From Nitrospinota bacterium (GTDB lineage Bacteria; Nitrospinota; Nitrospinia; UBA9942): a stretch of 6,933 nt of DNA. Every line of letters begins with the position of its first letter. The first letter of the stretch is position 1. Below, piece by piece: positions 1 to 5,667 of this stretch. The notes beneath the pieces were generated by a model, which saw nothing but the letters and a program-made list of their open reading frames with translations, made no database searches and was not told the DNA's origin. The stretch is taken from NCBI GenBank assembly GCA_016234205.1, contig JACRGN010000288.1, positions 1 to 6,933 on the forward strand, in the 5' to 3' direction. Position numbers and translations under genes: made by a program.

Positions 1-75
1 CTTCTTACTTCTTGCTTCTTGTTTTTCTCTGTGCCTTTGTGCCTCTGTGGCTGAATTAGGTTTTTGTTCAGATAT
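1..75. other. Pyrimidine-rich non-coding leader
   Basis: The first 30 or so bases are a C/T-rich stretch built on CTTCTT and CTTCTTG, followed by CTCTGTGCCTTTGTGCCTCTGTGG, a low-complexity run of CTCTGTG and CCTTTGTG units. The TTTTCTCTGTG wording recurs just ahead of the Mrp gene near 2107-2117. No gene end, RNA or convincing promoter is visible. The pyrimidine run resembles the right arm of the purine/pyrimidine inverted repeat at 3189-3281, so the window may begin inside a similar dispersed element. That is an inference. Confidence 0.35.
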
Positions 76-576
76 ATGAACGATATAAATAAAGATATTG
101 AATCTGCCATAACAGACCCGCAAACAGGACTCAATAATTTTGCATATTTTCTAAGACGGCTCAAGATGGGGATTTCATGCTCCCGCCGCCACAAAATACC
201 TATAGTTTCAATAGTCATAGAATTTGATATACATGCAGAGTCTAAGGGTGAGCTTTCAGCAGAAGAAAAAGGTTCTGCCTTAAAGTTAATCGGAAATATA
301 GTAAACAGCTCAATCAGGTGGGATTCAGACCTTGCAGGACGCATTGAAGAAAATAAAATAGGGATTGTCCTCATGCAGTGCAAGAAAGAAGAGGCGATGA
401 TAATAGTTAATAGGATTCTTGATAACTTTAAGAAGAGTAATCCGCTGACTAAAAAGGATGGCAGCAGGATAAATATAGCATTAAAAATGGGACATATATT
501 TGCTGACCTTTCGCATGATTCCCTATCCCTTATGAAAGAGGCTGAAGAAAATATGGTTGTCAATGAAACGGTATGA
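76..576 (+). CDS. Degenerate GGDEF-domain protein (probably not catalytic)
   Basis: A single GGDEF-like domain fills this 166-residue protein; active members make cyclic di-GMP. The fold signature is visible. DPQTGLNN (14-21) matches the DxLTGLxNR entry motif, an RR..KIP-IVSIVIEFD strand follows (to 51), and the signature region sits near 85-101. The GGDEF pentapeptide itself is replaced by EENKI (91-95) after a conserved Arg89. The inhibitory-site Arg is also missing: position 82 is Trp, although Asp85 is kept. Catalysis is therefore unlikely, and a structural or binding role is more plausible. There is no transmembrane segment, so it should be cytosolic. The chosen start is ATG at 76. An in-frame TTG at 64 would add four residues and lies 3 bases after an AGG, so the start is not certain. 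The stop overlaps the next gene by 4 bp (ATGA), which implies translational coupling. Confidence 0.75.
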   Translation: MNDINKDIESAITDPQTGLNNFAYFLRRLKMGISCSRRHKIPIVSIVIEFDIHAESKGELSAEEKGSALKLIGNIVNSSIRWDSDLAGRIEENKIGIVLMQCKKEEAMIIVNRILDNFKKSNPLTKKDGSRINIALKMGHIFADLSHDSLSLMKEAEENMVVNETV

Positions 577-2042
577 TATTCCTTTTAGACCCATACAAAC
601 AAACCAACTTCAAGATGCGGCAGTGCCTCAAATCTATTGGATACGACGATAAGAGTATCATTGACTTTTCCGACCCTCAGATTGCCATTGAAAAAGCCCA
701 CCATGAATTAGATTTAGGTAATTCTATTGAGATGATTGTAGCAGACATCTATTTTAAGGGGGACTATACCAGTCTTAAAGTTTTAAAAGAGTTTGACCCC
801 TATCCAGCCTTGTGGAAGACACCTTTTATCCTCTATACAAATGAGACAGATAAGAGTGTTATAGAGCAGTATTCAAGGTTTGCAAAGCATATCCCACTGC
901 TTTATATATTAAAGACCAACAATGAGGCTGCAATTATAAAGATACTATCTAATCTATCAAAGACAATTGAAAAAAATATTATTTACATTGATGCAGAGTT
1001 AAAGGTTAGAGATATTATTGAACATGGCGATGCTGAAATGATTCCCGGAGTAATTACAGATTTTGGCAAAATCAAATGGGAGAAAAAGGGTATTCAGGGG
1101 TATCGCCTGGATGCATTGGTAGGTGAGCTCTACTTTGAGTTCTGGAAAAAGGGAAATAAAAAGGTAAAGGAGATAGAGGGAAGATTATCATCTATGCCAA
1201 GGGAGACTTCTGCCTATGATAAAGTAAGGGCGGAGCTTACCGAAGAGGGCAAGAAAAATAATCCGTTTCTAAAGATGGCAGAAGATACTTTAATTACTGC
1301 ATATAATGATAATCCTGATTTCTGGAAGACGAACTATATCCTCTATGAGCTTTCTATTGAGAAGGGGGATTATAGAACTGCTAAGGGATACCTTATGCAT
1401 TTGATTAAAATGTTCCCCGAAGAATTTAACTACTCTTATCAGCTTGGCCGCATATATGCAATGGAGAATGAGTATAACAAGGCAATGGAGTATTTTGAAG
1501 ACGCATCAAAAAAGGCACTGGGTGAAGGACTTGCAGGGATAAGTGAAGAGGATATTATTGATATTACAAATGAGTCAATGAAGATGGCTCACAAGATACT
1601 TGTAAAATCTAATGCCTCAGACTTTACTGATTTAAAGAAGATAAAGGAAGATTCAGAGGAGCATTTTCTGCTTAATATTATAAAAAAGAATAATGCCCAG
1701 GTAAGGACAGCCTTATATCAATTAAGCAAGAAGCCTGTTGAGGATAAGGCATTGCATGGAGATTATCAAAATAAGATTGCTGTTACATTCAGGAGGAGTG
1801 GAGACCATGTTATGGCAATGAATACATATCAGGAGGCGATCAAGCTTGACCCTGAGAACCCGATTATAAGACTAAACTATGCTGCTTGTCTTGCCTTATT
1901 GAAGCTGTTTGACCAGGCAATGACAGAGACTTTAAAGGCAAAGGAATATAATAGAGATGATATTGATGAAAATGTAATAAAAAAGGTCATATCCCTCATT
2001 GAAGATAAAGATGTTGAAGGGATTAAGAGAATACTTGTGTAA
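573..2042 (+). CDS. Receiver-like domain protein with TPR repeats
   Basis: A predicted soluble signalling or scaffold protein of 489 residues. Residues 1-128 resemble a response-regulator receiver: MIFLLD at the first strand, IVADIYF with Asp58 at the phosphoacceptor position, FILYTNE with Thr89, and YILK with Lys114. Only one Asp (Asp6) stands where receivers usually have an acidic pair, so phosphorylation may be weakened. After a less recognisable middle (about 130-245), TPR-like helix pairs follow at about 248-315, including the pattern LGRIYAMENEYNKAMEYFEDA. Another set lies at about 395-457, including AMNTYQEAIKLDPENP. No DNA-binding or enzyme domain follows. The start ATG overlaps the stop of the GGDEF-like gene, so the two are co-translated and their products may act together. 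Receiver-TPR proteins usually mediate protein contacts; the partner cannot be seen here. Confidence 0.75.
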   Translation: MIFLLDPYKQTNFKMRQCLKSIGYDDKSIIDFSDPQIAIEKAHHELDLGNSIEMIVADIYFKGDYTSLKVLKEFDPYPALWKTPFILYTNETDKSVIEQYSRFAKHIPLLYILKTNNEAAIIKILSNLSKTIEKNIIYIDAELKVRDIIEHGDAEMIPGVITDFGKIKWEKKGIQGYRLDALVGELYFEFWKKGNKKVKEIEGRLSSMPRETSAYDKVRAELTEEGKKNNPFLKMAEDTLITAYNDNPDFWKTNYILYELSIEKGDYRTAKGYLMHLIKMFPEEFNYSYQLGRIYAMENEYNKAMEYFEDASKKALGEGLAGISEEDIIDITNESMKMAHKILVKSNASDFTDLKKIKEDSEEHFLLNIIKKNNAQVRTALYQLSKKPVEDKALHGDYQNKIAVTFRRSGDHVMAMNTYQEAIKLDPENPIIRLNYAACLALLKLFDQAMTETLKAKEYNRDDIDENVIKKVISLIEDKDVEGIKRILV

Positions 2043-2048
2043 AAATGA

Positions 2049-2110
2049 AAAATGCAAAGTGCAAAATGCAAAATTTTGGAAAAAACCATTAATTTTTAAT
2101 TTTTAATTTT
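2049..2110. repeat. A-rich then T-rich intergenic repeat
   Basis: The spacer between the TPR gene and the Mrp gene consists of AAAATGCAAAGTGCAAAATG-type units (2049-2077). A short GG-A6-CC core follows, then three tandem AATTTTT units (2091-2110). The A-rich and T-rich arms are roughly complementary, so weak folding is possible. It looks like a dispersed low-complexity spacer, not a gene. It has no GC-rich stem and is not a convincing terminator. Confidence 0.45.
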
Positions 2111-2116
2111 CTCTGT

Positions 2117-2121
2117 GGAGG
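2117..2121 (+). promoter_or_regulatory. Ribosome binding site deciding the Mrp start
   Basis: GGAGG lies 5 bases before GTG at 2127. It also overlaps the more upstream in-frame GTG at 2115, which therefore cannot use it. This favours 2127 as the true start of the Mrp gene. Confidence 0.7.
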
Positions 2122-2126
2122 TTTGG

Positions 2127-3176
2127 GTGATAAAACAGGATGAAGTATTAAAGGCATTGAGTAAGGTTATGGACCCCGATTTGGGGAAGGATATAGTCTC
2201 CCTTAATTTTGTAAGGGATATTCAGATTGACGGCAGTAGGATTAGCTTTAAGCTTGTCCTTACAACTCCTGCATGTCCTCTGAAGGCAAAGATAGAAGGG
2301 GATGCAAGGGCTGCGGTATCATCTATAAAAGGTGTAAAAGAGATTGTAATTGAGACAGGTGCGGAGGTCCCATCTGCAAAGGCACTCCCTGAAAAGGAGA
2401 GTATAAAAGGTGTAAAAAATACTATTGCTGTCGCAAGCGGCAAAGGCGGCGTGGGGAAATCTACAGTAGCAGTAAATCTTGCGGCTGCACTTGCGAACAG
2501 TGGGGCTAATGTGGGACTGCTTGACCTTGATATTTATGGACCGAGTATTCCTACGATGATGGGGATTAATGAGCCTATTCAGATGAATGCAGAAGGGAAG
2601 ATGAAGCCGGTCGTAAATTATAATATAAAGATGATGTCTGTTGGGTTTGTTCTTGAAGAAGATGCCCCTCTGATATGGCGAGGTCCGTTGGTAATGCAAA
2701 TCGTAAAGCAGTTTTTAAAAGATGTAGAGTGGGGAGAGCTGGATTATCTCGTAATTGACCTTCCGCCAGGCACGGGTGATGCGCAGTTGACTCTGGCACA
2801 GACAATTCCTCTCACAGGCTCGGTTGTTGTTACTACACCACAGGATATTTCACTCATTGATGCGAGAAGGGCGATACAGATGTTTGAAAAGGTTAATGTC
2901 CCGATTCTTGGAATAGTTGAGAATATGAGTTATTTCTTATGCCCTCATTGCGGTGAAAAAACAGAGATATTCAGTTCAGGGGGAGGAGAGAAGACGAGCC
3001 AGAAGTATAATGTTCCTTTGATAGGGAAAATTCCGATTGATACTGAAATAAGGGTAGGGGGAGATGCAGGTAAGCCTATTATTATCTCAAACCCGAAGTC
3101 ACCTCAATCGGTTGAATTTATAAACATTGGTTGTGCAGTAGCATCAATGATAAGCATACTGGATATGAAAGAATAA
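2127..3176 (+). CDS. mrp: Mrp/ApbC/NBP35-type P-loop iron-sulfur cluster carrier ATPase
   Basis: A cytosolic carrier that, in this family, binds an Fe-S cluster between two subunits and passes it to apo-proteins in an ATP-dependent way. At 349 residues it has the usual full length for a fused bacterial Mrp. Residues 1 to about 80 form an MIP18 (DUF59) domain with the TTPACPLK motif (46-53). The P-loop domain starts near 98. It shows the deviant Walker A GKGGVGKST (105-113), LLDLDIYGPSIPTMMG (from about 131), the Walker B-like VIDLPPGTGDAQL (209-221), and the cluster-binding CPHC (272-275) that marks true Mrp proteins. The start is GTG at 2127, chosen from the GGAGG 5 bases upstream; a GTG at 2115 would add four residues. 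It is intact, and its neighbours give no pathway context. Identification is firm, while specific target proteins are unknown. Confidence 0.95.
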   Translation: MIKQDEVLKALSKVMDPDLGKDIVSLNFVRDIQIDGSRISFKLVLTTPACPLKAKIEGDARAAVSSIKGVKEIVIETGAEVPSAKALPEKESIKGVKNTIAVASGKGGVGKSTVAVNLAAALANSGANVGLLDLDIYGPSIPTMMGINEPIQMNAEGKMKPVVNYNIKMMSVGFVLEEDAPLIWRGPLVMQIVKQFLKDVEWGELDYLVIDLPPGTGDAQLTLAQTIPLTGSVVVTTPQDISLIDARRAIQMFEKVNVPILGIVENMSYFLCPHCGEKTEIFSSGGGEKTSQKYNVPLIGKIPIDTEIRVGGDAGKPIIISNPKSPQSVEFINIGCAVASMISILDMKE

Positions 3177-3188
3177 AAGAAAAAGATT

Positions 3189-3281
3189 AAGGAGAATGGA
3201 GAAAAGGAAGAAAAGGAGAAAAAAGAATAAAGCATTAAAATCTTTTTCTCCATCTCTCCATCTTCTTCTCCCTTTCTCCTT
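3189..3281. repeat. Long purine/pyrimidine imperfect inverted repeat
   Basis: The left arm (about 3189-3227) is almost pure purine: TAAGGAGAATGG, then GGAAG/GGAG units. The right arm (about 3241-3281) is almost pure pyrimidine and ends CCCTTTCTCCTTA. The ends pair well (TAAGGAGAA with TTCTCCTTA; GGAGAAAAA with TTTTTCTCC) and the centre pairs with gaps. The loop is about 13 bases. The element lies 12 bases after the Mrp stop and could act as a transcript-end hairpin or form triplex-prone DNA. It has no GC-rich stem with a terminal T-run, so terminator function is only a possibility. Confidence 0.55.
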
Positions 3282-3315
3282 ATATGTTTTTTATAATTTC
3301 CTGTACATTAAAAAA

Positions 3316-3345
3316 TTCCTTTGAAGGATTAGAATAATGTATAAT
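3316..3345 (+). promoter_or_regulatory. Candidate sigma70-type promoter for the DUF5618-like gene
   Basis: A perfect TATAAT at 3340-3345 lies 17 bases upstream of the start ATG. The best -35 candidate at normal distance is TTCCTT (3316-3321, 18-bp spacer), which is a poor match. TTGAAG at 3321-3326 is a better hexamer but is only 13 bases away. TG stands directly before TATAAT, not one base away, so this is not a true extended -10. A short leader and an AGAGG ribosome site (3351-3355, 7 bases before ATG) fit a start of transcription here. Confidence 0.4.
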
Positions 3346-3362
3346 GATGCAGAGGTTTAAAC

Positions 3363-3740
3363 ATGAAAGAATCATTGAGATGCTTAAATAATGCAAAGGA
3401 GATACTTAAATCTGTTTCTATAGAGAATAATATTTACATAGATATTAAGCCTGTAAGAAAGGCTTTTTCTACTGCCTATCTTGCTATATTAGAGGCGATA
3501 AATGAGTATCTCGTAACGAGAAAGGGTCTTACTAAGAAGGAACTTCCAAAATCAGTGGATGCATATAGAGATGCATTACGGAAGCATATAGCTATTCATA
3601 ATGGAAAGCTGATGAGGGAGTTTGAAAATCTCTACGATGCCTTGCATATAGCAGGATACTATAGAGGGTTAATCTATGATGCCCGTGCAGTTAAAGACTA
3701 TCTAAAGGCTGCAAAAGAATTTATTTATAAGATTCATTGA
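3363..3740 (+). CDS. DUF5618-like small helical protein
   Basis: A 125-residue, predominantly helical, charged protein with no signal peptide or membrane segment. Its pattern resembles the DUF5618 family as I recall it: an N-terminal LNNAKEIL helix, a YIDIKPVRKAFSTAYLAIL segment (about 25-43), a Lys-rich linker, then FENLYDALHIAGYYRGLIYD (about 86-105). The family has no proven function. Its all-helical make-up recalls HEPN-type proteins that partner toxin-antitoxin systems, but no clear HEPN RX4-6H catalytic motif is visible, so I do not assign one. AGAGG lies 7 bases before the ATG, supporting this start. The last codons (about KIH and the TGA) lie inside the direct repeat beginning at 3727, so the C-terminus may have been set by the repeat. 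It sits just upstream of a VapBC pair but is separated from it by that repeat. Confidence 0.65.
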   Translation: MKESLRCLNNAKEILKSVSIENNIYIDIKPVRKAFSTAYLAILEAINEYLVTRKGLTKKELPKSVDAYRDALRKHIAIHNGKLMREFENLYDALHIAGYYRGLIYDARAVKDYLKAAKEFIYKIH

Positions 3741-3827
3741 TTATTCCCTCTCCCTTTATGGAAGAGGGGTGGAGCCTGCCCCCGAAGTATTTATCGGGGG
3801 GTGAGGGGTAAATAATATGGCATCCAC
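3727..3827. repeat. 101-bp direct repeat, copy A
   Basis: This is identical to 4602-4702 except at 4 positions, all within the first stem-loop and just after it. It contains two hairpins. The first is CCCTCTCC paired imperfectly with GAAGAGGG. The second is CCCCCGA / TCGGGGG with an 8-base loop. GTGAGGGGTAAATAAT and an ATGGCATCCAC tail follow. The first 14 bases overlap the end of the DUF5618-like gene. This copy's tail opens only a 15-codon frame (from ATG 3817). It looks like a dispersed REP-type element, and its partner on the other side of vapBC makes it likely to have served for recombination. Confidence 0.85.
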
Positions 3828-3872
3828 ATTTCTTAATGTTATGCTTTTTAGCAACAAACAATAAATTTTAAT

Positions 3873-3878
3873 AAGGAG
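3873..3878 (+). promoter_or_regulatory. Ribosome binding site of the antitoxin gene
   Basis: AAGGAG ends 2 bases before ATG 3881 and 11 bases before the in-frame ATG 3890. Neither spacing is ideal, so either Met could be the start; the difference is three residues. Confidence 0.55.
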
Positions 3879-3880
3879 TA

Positions 3881-4123
3881 ATGTCAGTTATGAAGCAAAT
3901 GGAAAAATTAATCTTAAAAGAAACAAAAGGGCTTCCTCCTAATGCAATAAACGAAGTATTGGATTTCATACAATTTATTAAGAAAAAGAGAGTAAAGAAA
4001 AGACGAGAAGATATATTCAAAGATAGTTTAAGTTTAGAATTAAGCTTACTGGATAAAAGAGAATTGTCCCACTTAGAAGAAGAATTTAAAGATTACAAGG
4101 AACTATATCCACATGAAAAATAG
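3881..4123 (+). CDS. VapB-type antitoxin, DUF2281-like
   Basis: An 80-residue protein of the kind paired with PIN toxins. The N-terminal part (about 7-38) reads EKLILKETKGLPPNAINEVL, then DFIQFIKKKRVKK. This is the short amphipathic pattern seen in DUF2281-like antitoxins. The C-terminal half is strongly charged and probably unstructured until it wraps the toxin, as VapB tails do. By family analogy it would neutralise the downstream RNase and, together with it, repress the operon; no operator could be picked out in the 50 bases upstream. The last 11 bases overlap the toxin start, so the two genes are translationally coupled. An alternative start at 3890 loses three residues. Base composition here is lower in G+C than in the Mrp gene or the PAS genes, which fits acquisition as a cassette. 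Confidence 0.75.
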   Translation: MSVMKQMEKLILKETKGLPPNAINEVLDFIQFIKKKRVKKRREDIFKDSLSLELSLLDKRELSHLEEEFKDYKELYPHEK

Positions 4124-4505
4124 TTTTGTAACAGATACAATGGCTTTAATTTTAAGACTTGAAAAAAGGAAATTAAACCGGAAGGTAAAAGCTATTTTTG
4201 AAAGTGCTGAGAATGAAGATGGAGAAATAATTATTCCAGCAATGGTTTTAGCAGAAGTCGGGTATTTGGCAGAAAGGAGGAAAATTGAGGCGAGCTTAAA
4301 TGAAGTTAAAAAATATTGTGCAAAATATGAATCGGTTGTTATCGAACCGATAACTGAAGAGGTAATTGAAAAGGCTTTTGAGATTGACGATATTCCAGAA
4401 CTACATGACAGGATTATTGCAGGAACCGCATTGAAGAAAGGATTTACACTTATCACTAATGACCCAATCATTTCATCTTCAAGATTTGTAGAAGTTATTT
4501 GGTAA
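4113..4505 (+). CDS. vapC: VapC-type PIN-domain toxin (putative ribonuclease)
   Basis: A 130-residue single-domain PIN protein, the normal size for VapC. The four acidic residues expected to hold the catalytic Mg/Mn are all present: Asp8 in FVTDTMAL, Glu48 in VLAEVGYL, Asp99 in ELHDRIIAGTAL and Asp117 in LITNDPII. By family knowledge it is a site-specific RNA endonuclease kept inactive by its antitoxin; the RNA target cannot be told from sequence. It overlaps the antitoxin gene by 11 bp in the usual antitoxin-first order. No frameshift or missing residue is seen, so the toxin should be functional. The whole pair sits between 101-bp direct repeats, which could allow its deletion or amplification by recombination. 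Confidence 0.9.
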   Translation: MKNSFVTDTMALILRLEKRKLNRKVKAIFESAENEDGEIIIPAMVLAEVGYLAERRKIEASLNEVKKYCAKYESVVIEPITEEVIEKAFEIDDIPELHDRIIAGTALKKGFTLITNDPIISSSRFVEVIW

Positions 4506-4521
4506 TATAGAAGAAAAGGGG

Positions 4522-4562
4522 TCAAGAAAAAGGGTCTTGAATTATAAGAATTTGTTATTCTT
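4522..4562 (+). terminator. Two weak hairpins after vapC
   Basis: TCAAGA (4522-4527) pairs with TCTTGA (4535-4540), and AAGAAT (4546-4551) pairs with ATTCTT (4557-4562) and runs into TTAA. Stems are only 6 bp and AT-rich, so termination would be inefficient. The GGGGTCAAG...GGGTCTTGAATTATAA wording also recalls palindromic sequences found near REP-associated transposases; no such gene is here. The rest of the spacer up to 4601 shows nothing further. Confidence 0.25.
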
Positions 4563-4601
4563 TTAAGTCGCATTAAGCGGGTTGAATATTAAGTAAATAT
4601 G

Positions 4602-4702
4602 ATAAGATTCATTGATTATTCCCTCTCCCCTTGTGGGAGAGGGGCGGAGCCTGCCCCCGAAGTATTTATCGGGGGGTGAGGGGTAAATAATATGGCATCC
4701 AC
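4602..4702. repeat. 101-bp direct repeat, copy B
   Basis: The second copy of the element at 3727-3827, with 97 of 101 bases the same. Here the first hairpin is perfect: CCCTCTCCC (4621-4629) pairs with GGGAGAGGG (4635-4643). The second is CCCCCGA (4654-4660) with TCGGGGG (4669-4675). GAGGGG (4678-4683) stands 8 bases before ATG 4692 in the ATGGCATCCAC tail, a good ribosome-site spacing. The copy starts with bases matching the end of the DUF5618-like gene although no such gene precedes it here. That suggests duplication of the gene's end together with the element. Confidence 0.85.
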
Positions 4703-4741
4703 TTTGCAAAGACAGAATTATCCATTAATGAAAAATCTATG
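4690..4741 (+). promoter_or_regulatory. Shared sensor-gene leader, copy 1 (one ACAG unit)
   Basis: This 52-base leader matches 6235-6318 with 3 substitutions, apart from 32 extra bases there that equal eight added ACAG units. It holds the conserved ATGGCATCC (ATG 4692, preceded by GAGGGG) and ends at the sensor ATG 4739. ATG 4692 is out of frame with the sensor (47 bases apart) and opens a small frame ending at 4832. No Shine-Dalgarno sequence stands before ATG 4739. Confidence 0.6.
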
Positions 4742-5575
4742 CCCCCAGAAAAACCCTCTCAAAATAAGTCTGTCAAACGGATGTCGATTTATCAATCCCC
4801 TATTCTGCTCCTCATCATACTCTCTTTCCTGATTTTTATTACCGAGTCCTTTGTAATGTTTCTTTTATCATTTCTGCCTTCACTTTCTACCTCTCCACGG
4901 GCTTACTTCTTAGATGCTGCCCTTCTGATAATTCTGCTCTTTCCGGCCCTTTACATCTTCATGCTGAGTCCCCTCATAAAGGCACGCGATGAGCTTGAAA
5001 TGCAGGTCAAAGAAAGAACTGCTGAGCTTCGTGATAATGAGAAACGTTATCGCTCCCTCTTTGAGCAGTCGCCTTACGGTATCGTTATTGTAGATACAGA
5101 GACAGCAAAGGCTGTTGAATTTAACGATGTGGCACACAACCAGCTCGGTTACTCCCGTGAGGAGTTTGCAGGACTCCGTGTAAGCGATTATGAGGCAAAG
5201 GAGAAGCCTGAGGAGACAAAGTCGCACATTGAGAAGGTATTGCGTGAAGGGAGGGATACCTTTGAGACCACGCATAAAACAAAGGAGGGAGAGATAAAGA
5301 ATATCTGGGTATCAGTCCAGAAAATAGAGATTTCAGGCAAGCCCTATTTTTACGCCATCTTTCACGATATTACCGAAAGAAAACGAGCAGAAGAAGAGAT
5401 AAAAACATTAAAAGGATTGATACCCATCTGTGCCTCCTGTAAAAAGATAAGGAACGATAAAGGTTATTGGGAGCGGATAGAATCTTATATCAGAAAACAC
5501 TCGGATGCGGAATTTACCCATACTATATGCCCGGAATGTGCAAAAAAATTGTATCCTGATATTTATGGCGGGTGA
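4739..5575 (+). CDS. Membrane PAS sensor protein with C-terminal Cys4 module
   Basis: A 278-residue inner-membrane sensor. Two hydrophobic helices (about 21-46 and 56-77) make a hairpin anchor. A charged signalling helix follows (about 80-104, with KERTAEL), then a PAS domain (about 103-215) running from YRSLFEQSPYGIVIVD to FHDITERKRAEEE. The C-terminus (about 222-272) has LKGLIPICASCKKIRNDKGYW and a later CPEC, so Cys231, Cys234, Cys264 and Cys267 could bind zinc or another metal. This tail resembles a short ending I recall from other PAS proteins. There is no histidine kinase, GGDEF or DNA-binding domain, so the output is unknown. ATG 4739 has no ribosome site, and the upstream frame is open back to a stop at 4688 but offers no start codon. 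A paralogue begins at 6316. Somewhat higher in G+C than vapBC. Confidence 0.8.
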   Translation: MPPEKPSQNKSVKRMSIYQSPILLLIILSFLIFITESFVMFLLSFLPSLSTSPRAYFLDAALLIILLFPALYIFMLSPLIKARDELEMQVKERTAELRDNEKRYRSLFEQSPYGIVIVDTETAKAVEFNDVAHNQLGYSREEFAGLRVSDYEAKEKPEETKSHIEKVLREGRDTFETTHKTKEGEIKNIWVSVQKIEISGKPYFYAIFHDITERKRAEEEIKTLKGLIPICASCKKIRNDKGYWERIESYIRKHSDAEFTHTICPECAKKLYPDIYGG

Positions 5576-5615
5576 ACAGATGAACAAAAAGCAGGTAATT
5601 GAAGATTGAAGATTT

Positions 5616-5640
5616 GTAAGAATTTCTACTTTACTTTTTT
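5616..5640 (+). terminator. Weak candidate terminator after the PAS gene
   Basis: GTAAG (5616-5620) can pair with CTTTAC (5629-5634) with one bulged T, followed by six T residues (5635-5640). The stem is short, so confidence is low. The rest of the 92-base spacer is A/T-rich with no clear promoter. TATAAA at 5659-5664 with TTGTCT at 5639-5644 is too closely spaced (14 bp). Confidence 0.3.
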
Positions 5641-5667
5641 GTCTTAATAGTAATAGTATATAAATAA

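Noticed and set aside
64..576. Active diguanylate cyclase call for the first gene
   Set aside because: GGDEF is replaced by EENKI, so catalysis is not expected.
2222..2805. Three minus-strand open frames across the Mrp gene
   Set aside because: All are antisense to a clearly conserved P-loop protein and show no domain pattern of their own.
4103..4573. 156-residue minus-strand open frame
   Set aside because: It lies antisense to the PIN toxin gene, which has all four catalytic acids. The antisense product is low-complexity Ser/Phe/Ile-rich with no recognisable domain.
3727..4702. Insertion sequence or composite transposon
   Set aside because: No transposase gene, no terminal inverted repeats on the unit and no obvious target duplication are present; the flanking copies are REP-like, not IS ends.
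4910..5275. 121-residue minus-strand open frame
   Set aside because: Antisense to the membrane and PAS region of the first sensor; composition matches a shadow frame.
4739..5575. Histidine kinase call for the PAS gene
   Set aside because: There is no H-box, N-box or ATP-binding region; the protein ends in a Cys4 segment soon after the PAS domain.
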